Positions 1 to 10,407 of a stretch of DNA of 64,000 nt are shown piece after piece (the stretch's first letter is position 1; the number at the start of each line of letters is the position of its first letter). The notes beneath the pieces are model-generated. The model ran no database searches and was not told the DNA's origin. It was given only the letters and a program-made list of their open reading frames with translations. The DNA is from Acidovorax sp. Root219. GTDB lineage: Bacteria > Pseudomonadota > Gammaproteobacteria > Burkholderiales > Burkholderiaceae_C. The stretch lies in NCBI RefSeq assembly GCF_001428665.1, contig NZ_LMIJ01000004.1, positions 33,756-97,755 on the forward strand, written 5' to 3'. Made by a program: the position numbers and the translations under genes.

Positions 1-63
1 AACCACGGCACGCAGCAACCACAGTCAACAAAACCCACGCGGCAAGCCACCGATAATCCCCCC

Positions 64-726
64 ATGATCAAGCTGTTTGTAGGCCTGGGCAACCCAGGCC
101 CCGATTACGAAGCCACCCGCCACAACGCCGGCTTCTGGTGGATTGACGCCCTCGCGCGCGAATTGAAGGTGAATCTGGTCCCGGAACGCTCCTACCACGG
201 CTTGGCCGCCCGGGCCACCGTGCACGGTCAGGGCGTGTGGCTGCTGCAGCCCCAGACCTTCATGAACCTGTCGGGCAAGTCCGTGGCATCGCTCGCGCGC
301 TTCTTCAAGATCGCGCCCGAGGAAGTTCTGGTGGTGCATGACGAACTCGACATCCCCCCGGGCCAGGTCAAGCTCAAGCGCGGCGGCAGCCATGCGGGGC
401 ACAACGGGCTGCGCGATATCCATGCGCAACTAGGCTCGCCCGACTATTGGCGCCTGCGCGTCGGCATCGGCCACCCGGGCGTGAAGTCGGAAGTGGCCAA
501 CTGGGTGCTCAAGAAACCAGCACCCGACCAGCGCACGCTGATCGAGGACAGCATCACCCACTCGCTCAAGGCCTACCCGGCGATGCTGGCCGGCGAGATG
601 GACAAGGCCACGCTGCTGATCCACACCGTCAAGCCGCCGCGCCCCAAGCCGCCCCGCCCGCCCGAGCTGGGCGCTGCCACCATCACCCCACCGGCTGCCG
701 CCAAGCAGCCCGACGCAGCCAGCTGA
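64..726 (+). CDS. pth: Peptidyl-tRNA hydrolase
   Basis: Cleaves the ester bond of peptidyl-tRNAs that fall off the ribosome, recycling tRNA in the cytoplasm. The N-terminus GLGNPG with Asn10 and the catalytic His20 (in TRHNAG) match the family numbering of the E. coli enzyme. [15 protein letters not shown] (catalytic Asp) and GHNGLRDI follow in the expected order. At 220 residues it is longer than the usual ~195 because of a Pro/Lys-rich C-terminal tail (about residues 188-220), which I consider a lineage-specific disordered extension. It converges on the ferredoxin gene with only 6 bp between stops. The upstream neighbour lies outside the window. Confidence 0.97.
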   Translation: MIKLFVGLGNPGPDYEATRHNAGFWWIDALARELKVNLVPERSYHGLAARATVHGQGVWLLQPQTFMNLSGKSVASLARFFKIAPEEVLVVHDELDIPPGQVKLKRGGSHAGHNGLRDIHAQLGSPDYWRLRVGIGHPGVKSEVANWVLKKPAPDQRTLIEDSITHSLKAYPAMLAGEMDKATLLIHTVKPPRPKPPRPPELGAATITPPAAAKQPDAAS

Positions 727-732
727 CAGATA

Positions 733-2183
<1,451 letters not shown>

Positions 2184-2200
2184 ACGACACCCCGAACCCC

Positions 2201-3085
2201 ATGAGCGCCGTTCCTTCCACTCCTTCCATCCGGCCCGCCGGCACGCCGCCGCCCGGCTGGTGGCACCGCGCACTGCGCCACCGCAGCTTCGTCATCGGCG
2301 CCGTGCTGTCGCTGCTGCTGCTCGTCGCCGCCGGGCTCTCCCTGGTCTGGACCCCCTGGTCCCCTTACGAGATGGACCTGCCCGGCAAGCTGCAATCCCC
2401 CACCCTGGCCCACTGGCTGGGCACCGATGCCTTCGGGCGCGACGTGGCCTCGCTGCTGCTGGTGGGCGCGCGCAACTCCATCCTGGTGGGTGTGATCGCG
2501 GTCGGCATCGGCCTGTCCATCGGCACGGCGCTCGGTCTGCTGGCCGCAGCCAAGCGCGGCTGGGTGGAGGAGCTCATCATGCGGCTGGCGGACTTCACCT
2601 TCGCCTTCCCGGCCATCCTCTCGGCGATCATGATGACGGCGGTGTTCGGTGCGGGCATCGTCAACTCCATCATCGCCATCGGCATCTTCAACATACCGAC
2701 CTTTGCGCGCGTCACGCGCGCCTCGGCCAACGCCGTGTGGTCGCGCGAGTACATCCTGGCCGCGCGCGCCTGCGGCAAGGGCAGCTGGCGCATCACCCTC
2801 GAACACGTGCTGCCCAACATCCTGTCGGTGCTGATCGTGCAGGCCACCATCCAGTTCGCCATCGCCATCCTGGCCGAGGCCGCCCTGTCCTACCTGGGCC
2901 TGGGCACGCAGCCGCCCCAGCCTTCTTGGGGCCGCATGCTCAGCGAGGCGCAGACGCTGATGTTCCAGGCGCCGCTGCTGGCCGTGTGGCCGGGCCTGGC
3001 CATCGCCTTCGCCGTGCTGGGCCTGAACCTGCTGGGCGACGGCCTGCGCGATCTGCTGGACCCGCGCCTCTCTCGCAAACGATGA
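2201..3085 (+). CDS. dppC: ABC transporter permease, DppC/OppC type
   Basis: Second inner-membrane subunit, 294 residues. It has the DppC N-terminal cytoplasmic helix plus first membrane span (residues about 30-50), the periplasmic HWLGTDAFGRDV signature (about residues 70-81) that is diagnostic for OppC_N/DppC proteins, and an EAA loop (ARACGKGSWRITLEHVLPN, around 185-205). The start at 2201 is 17 bp after dppB and avoids a long out-of-family N-terminal extension. It pairs with DppB to form the translocation pore. Confidence 0.92.
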   Translation: MSAVPSTPSIRPAGTPPPGWWHRALRHRSFVIGAVLSLLLLVAAGLSLVWTPWSPYEMDLPGKLQSPTLAHWLGTDAFGRDVASLLLVGARNSILVGVIAVGIGLSIGTALGLLAAAKRGWVEELIMRLADFTFAFPAILSAIMMTAVFGAGIVNSIIAIGIFNIPTFARVTRASANAVWSREYILAARACGKGSWRITLEHVLPNILSVLIVQATIQFAIAILAEAALSYLGLGTQPPQPSWGRMLSEAQTLMFQAPLLAVWPGLAIAFAVLGLNLLGDGLRDLLDPRLSRKR

Positions 3086-3100
3086 AGACGACCTTCTGCC

Positions 3101-4141
3101 ATGCCCTTGCTTGAAGTCTCCAACCTGCAGATCCGCCTGCAGACCCACCGGGGCCCTGCCGACGCCGTGCGCGGCGTGAGTTTTGCCCTGGAGCGCGGCG
3201 AAACCCTGGGCCTGATCGGTGAATCGGGCTGCGGCAAGTCCATCACCGCCATGTCGCTCATGGGCCTGCTGCCCGACAGCGCCCAGGTCAGCGGCAGCAT
3301 CCGTTTCGACGGCGAGGAGCTCGTGGGCCGCACGGATGCACAGATGTGCCGCATGCGCGGCAACCGCATCGGCATGGTGTTCCAGGAGCCCATGACGGCC
3401 CTGAACCCCGTGCACAGCATCGGCCGCCAGGTGGCCGAGCCGCTGCGCCTGCACCGCGGCATGGGTGCTGCGGACGCCCGCAAGGAGGCGATATCCCTGC
3501 TCGACCGCGTGGGCATCCCCAATGCGGCCCAGCGCTTCGATGCCTATCCGCACCAGTTCTCGGGCGGGCAGCGCCAGCGCATCACCATCGCCATGGCCCT
3601 GGCCTGCGGGCCCGACCTGCTGATTGCCGACGAGCCCACCACCGCACTGGACGTGACCATCCAGCAGCAGATCCTGGACCTCATCAGCGACCTGGTGGCC
3701 GAGCGCAACATGGCCCTGATCCTGATCTCGCACGACCTCGGCGTGATCTCGCAGAACGTGGACCGCATGATGGTCATGTACGGCGGCAGCGTGGTCGAGA
3801 GCGGCTCCACCGCTTCGGTGTTCTCGGCCATGGCACACCCCTACACGCGCGGCCTGTTCGCCGCCCGCCCGCACCTGGGCGCGGTGCATGCGCCGGGCCA
3901 GCGCCCGCGCCTGTCCACCATTGCCGGCACGGTGCCCGAGCTGGTGGACCTGCCCGCCGGCTGCCCGTTTGCCGGCCGCTGCAGCTACACGGCGGACGCC
4001 TGCCACCACGAACGCCCTGCGGCCACCCTGGTGGCCACCGATGCCGATGGTGACCACGAGGTGCGCTGCCTGCGCCGCGACGCCATAGACCAGGCGCTGA
4101 GCGCGCAGCAGGCGGTCGAAGTCGTGGAGGTGGCCGCATGA
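3101..4141 (+). CDS. dppD: ABC transporter ATP-binding protein, DppD type
   Basis: Nucleotide-binding subunit powering the importer. Walker A GESGCGKS is at residues 40-47, signature FSGGQRQR near 154 and Walker B LLIADEP near 173. The C-terminal oligopeptide/dipeptide domain contains [14 protein letters not shown] (about 287-301), whose cysteines bind an iron-sulfur cluster in characterised DppD/OppD-type proteins. The stop overlaps the next start by ATGA at 4138-4141, indicating translational coupling to dppF. Confidence 0.93.
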   Translation: MPLLEVSNLQIRLQTHRGPADAVRGVSFALERGETLGLIGESGCGKSITAMSLMGLLPDSAQVSGSIRFDGEELVGRTDAQMCRMRGNRIGMVFQEPMTALNPVHSIGRQVAEPLRLHRGMGAADARKEAISLLDRVGIPNAAQRFDAYPHQFSGGQRQRITIAMALACGPDLLIADEPTTALDVTIQQQILDLISDLVAERNMALILISHDLGVISQNVDRMMVMYGGSVVESGSTASVFSAMAHPYTRGLFAARPHLGAVHAPGQRPRLSTIAGTVPELVDLPAGCPFAGRCSYTADACHHERPAATLVATDADGDHEVRCLRRDAIDQALSAQQAVEVVEVAA

Positions 4142-5016
4142 GCAGCAAGCAGCCCCAGGCTCCGGCCAACGCCGATACCGCCCTGCTCCAGGTCACGGAC
4201 CTGGTGCGCGAATACACCCTGCCACGCGAGCACCTCTTCAAGCCACCGGGCAAGGTGCATGCCGTCAACGGCGTGAGTTTTTCCATCGCCTCGGGCCGCA
4301 GCCTGGGCATCGTCGGCGAGTCAGGCTCGGGCAAGTCCACTCTGGCGCGCACGGTGATGGCGCTCGATGCGCCCACCGCCGGCACGGTGCACCTGCTCGG
4401 GCGCAACCTGCACGCGCTGGCGCCGGCCGAGCTGCGCCAGGCGCGGCGCGACTTTCAGATGGTGTTCCAGGACCCCTATGGCTCGCTTGACCCGCGCCAG
4501 ACGGTGGAGCGCATCGTCACCGAGCCGCTGCAGGCCCAGGGCGAGACCAGCCGCGCTGAACAACGTGAGCAGGCTGGCCAGGTGCTCGCACAGGTGGGTC
4601 TGCGCACCAACGACCTGGGCAAGTACCCGCACGAATTCTCTGGCGGCCAGCGCCAGCGCATTGCCATCGCGCGCGCCCTGATCACGCGCCCGCGCCTCAT
4701 CGTGGCCGACGAGCCGGTGAGCGCGCTCGACGTCTCGGTGCAGGCCCAGGTGCTCAACCTGATGCAGGACCTGCAGCAGCAGTTCGGCATCACCTACATG
4801 CTCATCAGCCACGACCTGGCAGTGGTCAATCACCTGTGTGACGAAGTGGTGGTGCTCTACCAGGGGCGCATCGTCGAGCGCGGCTCGCCGGCCGAGCTGT
4901 TTCGCAATGCGCAGCACCCCTATACCCGCTCGCTGGTGGGCGCCGTGCCCCAGGTGCAGCCCGGCCGCGCGCGTGCCCGACGCGCCGCTGCGGCCGCAGC
5001 CGCGAAAACCGCATAA
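4138..5016 (+). CDS. dppF: ABC transporter ATP-binding protein, DppF type
   Basis: Second nucleotide-binding subunit, 292 residues. Walker A GESGSGKS is near residue 60, signature FSGGQRQR near 167 and Walker B LIVADEP near 185. The C-terminus ends in an Ala/Arg-rich tail and lacks the CPF...RC cysteine cluster found in the partner protein. Starts within the stop of dppD (ATGA overlap). The intergenic hairpin at 5055-5078 separates it from the binding-protein gene. Confidence 0.91.
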   Translation: MSSKQPQAPANADTALLQVTDLVREYTLPREHLFKPPGKVHAVNGVSFSIASGRSLGIVGESGSGKSTLARTVMALDAPTAGTVHLLGRNLHALAPAELRQARRDFQMVFQDPYGSLDPRQTVERIVTEPLQAQGETSRAEQREQAGQVLAQVGLRTNDLGKYPHEFSGGQRQRIAIARALITRPRLIVADEPVSALDVSVQAQVLNLMQDLQQQFGITYMLISHDLAVVNHLCDEVVVLYQGRIVERGSPAELFRNAQHPYTRSLVGAVPQVQPGRARARRAAAAAAAKTA

Positions 5017-5054
5017 CCACAAGCGCCACCAATGGTGTACAAAGCTTCCGTGCT

Positions 5055-5094
5055 CCCCGGTAACAAATTGCACCGGGGTCTTCGTCAGTTTTTT
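5055..5094 (+). terminator. Hairpin plus T6 before the binding-protein gene (attenuator-like)
   Basis: Arms CCCCGGT (5055-5061) and ACCGGGG (5072-5078) form a perfect 7-bp stem with a 10-nt loop. TTTTTT follows at 5089-5094, ten bases after the stem, so this is not a textbook intrinsic terminator. It lies between dppF and the binding-protein gene, just before its ribosome site GGAGAG (5099-5104). It may be a 3' stabiliser or partial terminator; function is inferred. Confidence 0.4.
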
Positions 5095-5111
5095 GTCTGG
5101 AGAGTCCGAAC

Positions 5112-6602
5112 ATGCTGAACCGCCGTACCGTTCTTGCCACTGGCGCCATCGCCACCGTGCCCCTCGCCACCCCGTTCGGCGCCCTCGCCCAGGGCCGCAA
5201 GGACGCCGTGGTGCTGGCCATGACGCTGGAGCCGCCAGGGCTGGACCCGACGGCCGGCGCCGCCTCGGCCATCGCCGAGATCGTGCAGTACAACATCTTC
5301 GAGACGCTCACCAAGATCAATGCCGATGGCAGTGTCTCGCCGATGCTGGCCGAAAGCTGGGAAGTCTCGCCCGACCTCAAGACCTACACCTTCAAGCTGC
5401 GCCGCGGCGTCACCTTCCAGAACGGCGAGCCCTTCAACGCCGCCGCCGTGAAGTTCTCCTACGACCGCGCTGGCGGCGAGAAAAGCACCAACAAGGACAA
5501 GCGCACCTTCGCCAACCTCACCACACAGGTGGTGGACGACTACACCGTGGTGTTGCTCAACAAGGACATCGACCCCGACCTGCTGTTCATCCTGGGCCAG
5601 GCCACGTCCATCATCGTCGAGCCCAAGAGCGCCGAAGGCAATGCCACCAAGCCCGTGGGCACCGGCCCCTACCAGCTGAACGCATGGAACAAGGGTTCCT
5701 CCGTGGTGCTGGCCGCCTGGGCCGGTTTCCGCGCCCCGGCCAGCATCAAGATCAAGCGCGCAACCTTCCGCTTCATCTCCGATCCGGCCGCCCAGGTCGC
5801 CGCACTGCTGGCAGGCGATGTGGATGCCTTCCCGCGCGTCACACCCCGCAGCGTGAGCCAGTTCAAGGCCAACCCGCGCTTCCAGGTGGTGGTCAGCGGC
5901 TCGCGCGCCAAGACCATCCTGGCCATCAACAACGGCAAGAAGCCGCTGGATGATGTGCGCGTGCGCCGCGCCATCGCTGCCGCTGTGGACCGCAAGGCCG
6001 TGATCGAAGGCGCGGCCGACGGCTATGGCGCGCCCATCGGCAGCCACTACGTGCCCGGCGCCTTCGGCTACGTGGACACCACGGGCGTGAACCCCTACGA
6101 CGTGGAAAAGGCCAAGAAGCTGCTGGCCGAGGCCGGCGTGAAGACGCCGCTGGAGCTGACCATGACGCTGCCCCCCACCCCCTACGCGCGCCAGGGCGGC
6201 GAGGTGATTGCAGCCCAGTTGGCCAAGATCGGCATCATCGCCAAGCTGCAGAACGTGGAATGGGCGCAGTGGCTCAGCGGCACCTACGGCAGCAAGAACT
6301 ACGACCTGACCATCATCTCGCACGTGGAGCCGTTCGATCTGGGCAATTTCGCCAAGCCCGACTACTACTGGGCCTACAACTCGCCCAAGTTCAACGAGAT
6401 CTTCAACCAGATCAAGAACGCTGCCCGCCCGGCCGACCGCTCGCGCCTGCTCGGCGACGCGCAGCGCCTGCTGGCGCAGGACTCCGTGCACGCCTTCCTG
6501 TACTCGAACCAGTGGATCACGGTGGCCAACAAGAACCTCAAGGGCCTTTGGAAAGACATGCCGGTGTTCGTGAACGACATCTCGTCGCTGTCCTGGTCCT
6601 GA
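5112..6602 (+). CDS. ABC transporter substrate-binding protein, family 5 (SBP_bac_5)
   Basis: Periplasmic receptor for the importer encoded just upstream, 496 residues. The N-terminus NRRTVLATGAIATVP followed by a hydrophobic segment and ALAQ looks like a Tat-type export signal, cleaved near residue 27. The mature protein has the DppA/OppA hallmarks: LEPPGLDP near the start, AESWEVSPDLKTYTFKLRRGV (about 80-100), the GTGPYQL motif around 180, and a long C-terminal lobe. Ribosome site GGAGAG lies seven bases before the ATG. Placing the receptor gene last in the operon is less common than first. Ligand unknown. Confidence 0.92.
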   Translation: MLNRRTVLATGAIATVPLATPFGALAQGRKDAVVLAMTLEPPGLDPTAGAASAIAEIVQYNIFETLTKINADGSVSPMLAESWEVSPDLKTYTFKLRRGVTFQNGEPFNAAAVKFSYDRAGGEKSTNKDKRTFANLTTQVVDDYTVVLLNKDIDPDLLFILGQATSIIVEPKSAEGNATKPVGTGPYQLNAWNKGSSVVLAAWAGFRAPASIKIKRATFRFISDPAAQVAALLAGDVDAFPRVTPRSVSQFKANPRFQVVVSGSRAKTILAINNGKKPLDDVRVRRAIAAAVDRKAVIEGAADGYGAPIGSHYVPGAFGYVDTTGVNPYDVEKAKKLLAEAGVKTPLELTMTLPPTPYARQGGEVIAAQLAKIGIIAKLQNVEWAQWLSGTYGSKNYDLTIISHVEPFDLGNFAKPDYYWAYNSPKFNEIFNQIKNAARPADRSRLLGDAQRLLAQDSVHAFLYSNQWITVANKNLKGLWKDMPVFVNDISSLSWS

Positions 6603-6615
6603 GAGACCGTAAGAT

Positions 6616-6648
6616 GGTTGCCCGGTGGCACGCACTGCCCGGGCAACC
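6616..6648 (+). terminator. Perfect 10-bp stem-loop after the binding-protein gene
   Basis: GGTTGCCCGG (6616-6625) and CCGGGCAACC (6639-6648) are perfect inverted arms around a 13-base loop, starting 13 bp after the stop. There is no adjacent T tract, so it is as likely a 3'-end stabilising hairpin as a terminator. A second, tighter hairpin follows at 6657-6680. Confidence 0.5.
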
Positions 6649-6656
6649 CAGGCTTG

Positions 6657-6680
6657 GCAGGGGCTCGCAAGAGCCCCTGC
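6657..6680 (+). terminator. Second perfect 10-bp stem-loop with GCAA tetraloop
   Basis: GCAGGGGCTC (6657-6666) pairs perfectly with GAGCCCCTGC (6671-6680) around a GCAA (GNRA) tetraloop, eight bases after the first hairpin. No T run follows directly; a T6 run occurs only about 40 bases later. The tandem pair probably marks the 3' end of the importer mRNA and partly insulates the amidase gene. Confidence 0.5.
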
Positions 6681-6791
6681 TGCGCTCCGGGGCCTGGTGC
6701 CGTGCACCTCGCCTGCTTCATTTTTTGCTGACCGCTCCTGGCGTGCCTTCCCAGCCGCCCCGTGCCCTCCCCTCCTGCCCAGCCACCTGCC

Positions 6792-8195
6792 ATGAGTGAC
6801 CTCCACGACCTGCCCGCCCACGCCCTGCTCGCTGCCTACCGCCAGCGCACGCTGTCCCCCGTCGAGGTCACCGAGGCCGTGCTCAAACACATCGATGCGT
6901 GGGAGCCCCACATCAAGGCCACCTATCTGCTGCGCCCCGAGGCGGCGCTGGAGCAGGCCCGTGCGTCCGAGGCCCGCTGGAAGCGCGGCGAGCCCATAGG
7001 CCTGCTCGACGGCGTGCCCGCCACCATCAAGGAAAACATCGCCACCCGGGGTGACCCGTTGCCGGCCGGCACGGCCGCGGTGGACCTGGTGCCCGCCGCA
7101 GCCGATGCGCCCCCCGCCGCGCGCATGCGCGAGGCCGGTGCCGTCATCGTGTCCAAGACCACCATGCCCGACTACGGCATGCTCTCCTCGGGGCTGTCGA
7201 GCTTTCACCCGCTGGCGCGCAACCCCTGGGATTTGAGCAAGGGCCCGGGTGGCTCCAGCGCCGGCGGTGGCGCCGCCGCTGCAGCCGGCTATGGCCCGCT
7301 GCACATCGGCACCGACATCGGCGGCTCGCTGCGCCTGCCGGCCAGCTGGTGCGGCATCTTCAGCCTCAAGCCCAGCCTGGGCCGCATCCCCATCGACCCG
7401 CCCTATACCGGCCGCGCCGCCGGCCCCATGACGCGCACCGTGGCCGATGCCGCGCTGATGATGCAGGTGCTCAGCCAGCCCGATGCCCGCGACAGCATGG
7501 GCCTGCCCGCACAGGACATCGCCTGGAACCAGTTCGACCAGGGCAGCGAGCGCTTGCGCGGCCTGCGCATCGGCCTGCTGCTGGACGCTGGCTGCGGCCT
7601 GCCCGTGGAGCCCGAGGTGCGCGCCGCCGTGGAAAACGCCGCGCGCCTGATGGAGGCCGCCGGTGCCACTATCGTGCCCATGCAGCCCTTCATGACGCAG
7701 GCCATGCTCGACGGCATGGACCACTTCTGGCGCATGCGCTCCTTCACCGACCTGCAGGCCCTGCCTGCCGTGAGGCGCGAGAAGGTGCTGCCCTACATCC
7801 GCGCCTGGGCCGACAGCGCCGAAGGCATGTCGGGCACAGCGGTGTTCAACGCCAGCCAGCAGTTCCACCTCACCCGCGTGGCCGCCGTCAAGGCCTGCAA
7901 CGCGTTCGACTACGTGATCTCGCCGGTGGCGCCCAACGTCGCCTTCCAGGCCGAGCTGCCCTCGCCCACCAACGACCCGCTGCGCCCGCTGGAGCACATC
8001 GGCTTTACCGTGCCGTTCAACATGTCCGAGCAGCCGGCCGCATCGGTCAACTGCGGCTACACCGAAGCCGGCCTGCCCATCGGCCTGCAGATTGCGGGCG
8101 TGCGCTTCGACGACCTCGGGGTGCTGCAGGTTGCGCACGCCTTCGAGCTGATCCGCGCGCCCCAGCGCCCCTGGCCCCAGCCGCCCAAGGGTTGA
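6792..8195 (+). CDS. Amidase (amidase-signature family)
   Basis: Hydrolyses a carboxamide to acid plus ammonia in the cytoplasm; 467 residues. The Ser-cisSer-Lys triad is intact: Lys80 in ATIKENI, cis-Ser155 in GGSSAGG and nucleophile Ser179 in DIGGSLR. The spacings of 75 and 24 residues equal those in fatty acid amide hydrolase. I chose the ATG at 6792 (MSDLHDLPAHALLAAYR) because family members begin at this point; an ATG 30 bp upstream adds only a Pro-rich stretch. It is not a GatA: no gatB or gatC is nearby. Its place after a peptide-type importer suggests it acts on the imported compound. Confidence 0.9.
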   Translation: MSDLHDLPAHALLAAYRQRTLSPVEVTEAVLKHIDAWEPHIKATYLLRPEAALEQARASEARWKRGEPIGLLDGVPATIKENIATRGDPLPAGTAAVDLVPAAADAPPAARMREAGAVIVSKTTMPDYGMLSSGLSSFHPLARNPWDLSKGPGGSSAGGGAAAAAGYGPLHIGTDIGGSLRLPASWCGIFSLKPSLGRIPIDPPYTGRAAGPMTRTVADAALMMQVLSQPDARDSMGLPAQDIAWNQFDQGSERLRGLRIGLLLDAGCGLPVEPEVRAAVENAARLMEAAGATIVPMQPFMTQAMLDGMDHFWRMRSFTDLQALPAVRREKVLPYIRAWADSAEGMSGTAVFNASQQFHLTRVAAVKACNAFDYVISPVAPNVAFQAELPSPTNDPLRPLEHIGFTVPFNMSEQPAASVNCGYTEAGLPIGLQIAGVRFDDLGVLQVAHAFELIRAPQRPWPQPPKG

Positions 8196-8201
8196 GTCGC
8201 C

Positions 8202-8810
8202 ATGGATGTCCTGATCCTGTCGATCCTCATCGCCAGCGGTGTCTACATGCTCAATGCCAAGGAGCAGCGCAAGCGCATTGCACTGCTGGGCAGCCACCTG
8301 GGCAACTACCAGATCGAGAAGCTCATGGAGGCGCTGACCGAGGGCTACCTGCGCGCCCTGGGTGAAAGCACCGACGAGCGGCGCAGCCAGATCTGGTCGC
8401 TGCTGGAGACCACCGAATCGCAGCTGGCCGAGCAGTTCGCGCGCTTCGCCGCCGATTTCTCCAAGGTGGATGAAGCCCAGGCCCGCGTGAGCCGCCTGGC
8501 GCTGGCGATTCCGTTTGCGCAGGCCATTCTGCCCGCCGCCACCTTCGACATGCGCCGCGCCCTGGCCATCCACGCGCGCGGCATCGCCAGCGTGGCGCAG
8601 AACAGCGAGCACCTGGCGCCCAAGGACAAGGCCTTCGCCATGACAGCCGAGCTGCTGCTCATGCAGCACACCTGCCACTGGTTCTGCAAATCGAAGACGA
8701 TCGCCACGGCGCGCATGCTGGCGCGCCACAAGACGCCGCACGAGCAGCTTGTGGCCTCGGTGTCCGCCCCCACGCGCACCGCGTACCTCGCGCTCATCCA
8801 CGGGAAATGA
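8202..8810 (+). CDS. Conserved hypothetical protein, 202 aa
   Basis: I do not recognise a family. The first ~17 residues (MDVLILSILIASGVYML) form a hydrophobic segment that could be a membrane anchor. The rest is helical and rich in Ala, Glu and Arg, with a predicted coiled stretch (about 50-90). It contains an MQHTCHWFC segment near residues 155-163 but no recognisable enzyme motif. It begins 6 bp after the amidase stop, so it is almost surely co-transcribed with it. Confidence 0.75.
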   Translation: MDVLILSILIASGVYMLNAKEQRKRIALLGSHLGNYQIEKLMEALTEGYLRALGESTDERRSQIWSLLETTESQLAEQFARFAADFSKVDEAQARVSRLALAIPFAQAILPAATFDMRRALAIHARGIASVAQNSEHLAPKDKAFAMTAELLLMQHTCHWFCKSKTIATARMLARHKTPHEQLVASVSAPTRTAYLALIHGK

Positions 8811-8854
8811 GTGACCGCAAGACGGGGTAGCTCCTTGCCCCGCACAATGCACCG

Positions 8855-10198
8855 ATGCACACCGCCACCGACAGCCTGGGCAACCCCGTCACCCTGCACG
8901 ACCCGAGCAGCCTTGCCGCCCTGAACGATTTCGTCGAAGGCTTCATCCGCTGCGAAGCGCGTGCCGTGAACGTGCTCGCAGCCGAGCACGACGAAAGCGC
9001 CATCGTACAGGCCTGCTGCGCGGCGCTGCACATGTTCGCCGAATCGGCCGATGCGCCGCGCAACGCACGCCCCTACCTGGCACGCGCGCAGGCGGCAGCC
9101 GGCCAGGCAAGCGAGCGCGAGCAGCGCTTCGTGGCGGCCGTGGCCGCCTGGGTCGATGGCGACCTGCCGCGCGCCATTGCCCTGCACGAGGAACAGGCCC
9201 GGCTGCACCCGCGCGACCTGGCCTCGCTCAAGCTGGGGCAATACCACCTGTTCAACCGCGGCGACTCGCCGGGCATGCTGCGCATTGCGCTGGCGGCCCT
9301 GCCCGCTGCGGCCGAGGTGCCCTACCTGCACGGCATGCTGGCCTTTGGCTGGGAGCAGTGCCACCTGCTCGACCGCGCCGAAGCCTCGGCACGCCATGCG
9401 GTGGCCCTGTGCCGCAAGGAGCCCTGGGCCCACCACGCCCTGGCGCATGTGATGCTGACCCAAGGCCGCATCGCCGAGGGCACCGATTTCATGGCCAGCG
9501 TGAGCGACACCTGGACGGGCCTGAACTCCTTCATGGTCACCCACAACTGGTGGCATCAGGCGCTGTTCCTGTTGGAGCAGGAGCGCCATGCCGAGGTGCT
9601 GGCGCTGTACGACCAGCAGGTGTGGGGCGTGGTCAAGGAGTACACGCAGGACCAGATCAACGCTGTCTCCCTGCTGGCCCGGCTGGAGCTGGCCGGCGTC
9701 GACGTGGGCGCGCGCTGGGCCGACGTGGCCGACCACCTCGCGCTGCGCCTGTCGGACCAGGTCATGCCCTTTCTGGACCTGCAGTACCTCTACGGGCTGG
9801 CGCGCGCCGGGCGTGTGGACGAAGCGCGCACGCTGCTGCAGCACATCGAGGCCCACGCCGCCAGCCGCACCGAGGCCCACGAGCGCAGGGTCTGGCAGCA
9901 GGTCTGCGTTCCCGCCGCCCACGGGCTGCTGGCGCACGCGTCCGGGGACTGGGCCACAGCGGCATGGCAACTGGTCCTGGCTCTGCCGCAACTGGTGGCC
10001 GTGGGCGGCAGCCATGCACAGCGCGACCTGTTCCACCAGATCTACCTCGACGCCCTGGCCCGAAGCGGCCAGTGGGCCACGCTGCAGAACCTGCTGCAGC
10101 CCCAGGCCAACGCGCAGCCTGAATCCCTGCGCCTGGCGCGGCAGCTGCGCGGGGTGTACGGCGCACTCGCCCTGGACGGCGCACTGGGCGGCATGTAG
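8855..10198 (+). CDS. TPR protein of the TTC38 family
   Basis: A 447-residue helical-repeat protein without signal peptide. Repeated helix pairs run through the whole chain, with characteristic stretches such as PWAHHALAHVMLTQGRIAEG (around 190-209) and THNWWHQALFLLE (around 229-241) that I recognise from TTC38 (tetratricopeptide repeat protein 38) relatives. The molecular role of bacterial members is not known to me; a scaffold or binding role is inferred. It follows the unknown gene by 44 bp and may be the last gene of the importer-amidase operon. The 10199-10407 gap contains a weak -10-like TAGAAT (10305-10310). Confidence 0.78.
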   Translation: MHTATDSLGNPVTLHDPSSLAALNDFVEGFIRCEARAVNVLAAEHDESAIVQACCAALHMFAESADAPRNARPYLARAQAAAGQASEREQRFVAAVAAWVDGDLPRAIALHEEQARLHPRDLASLKLGQYHLFNRGDSPGMLRIALAALPAAAEVPYLHGMLAFGWEQCHLLDRAEASARHAVALCRKEPWAHHALAHVMLTQGRIAEGTDFMASVSDTWTGLNSFMVTHNWWHQALFLLEQERHAEVLALYDQQVWGVVKEYTQDQINAVSLLARLELAGVDVGARWADVADHLALRLSDQVMPFLDLQYLYGLARAGRVDEARTLLQHIEAHAASRTEAHERRVWQQVCVPAAHGLLAHASGDWATAAWQLVLALPQLVAVGGSHAQRDLFHQIYLDALARSGQWATLQNLLQPQANAQPESLRLARQLRGVYGALALDGALGGM

Positions 10199-10407
10199 GA
10201 CAAAACCGCCTGCCCTTGTAGCTGCCCATGCCACCCCCACGGCGCCACGCCGTTCACGGGGCAAACCCCTGACTGCACGGGCCCGCTGCAGGCCAATCCG
10301 GTCCTAGAATGAGAGCGCACGGCACCCGTGGGGTGCAGTGCGCCCCTCCACCGATTTGTCGTACCTTGCCCCACAACGCCCTTGCCCCTACGCCGCCCCA
10401 GCCTGCC

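Noticed and set aside
5085-8852. Long open frame on the minus strand (about 1255 codons)
   Set aside because: Antisense to the binding protein, amidase and unknown gene, which all show clear family motifs on the plus strand; the shadow has none.
10309-10407. Upstream start for heme oxygenase
   Set aside because: Adds 33 Pro/Cys-rich residues with no family support; the -10-like TAGAAT at 10305-10310 overlaps it.
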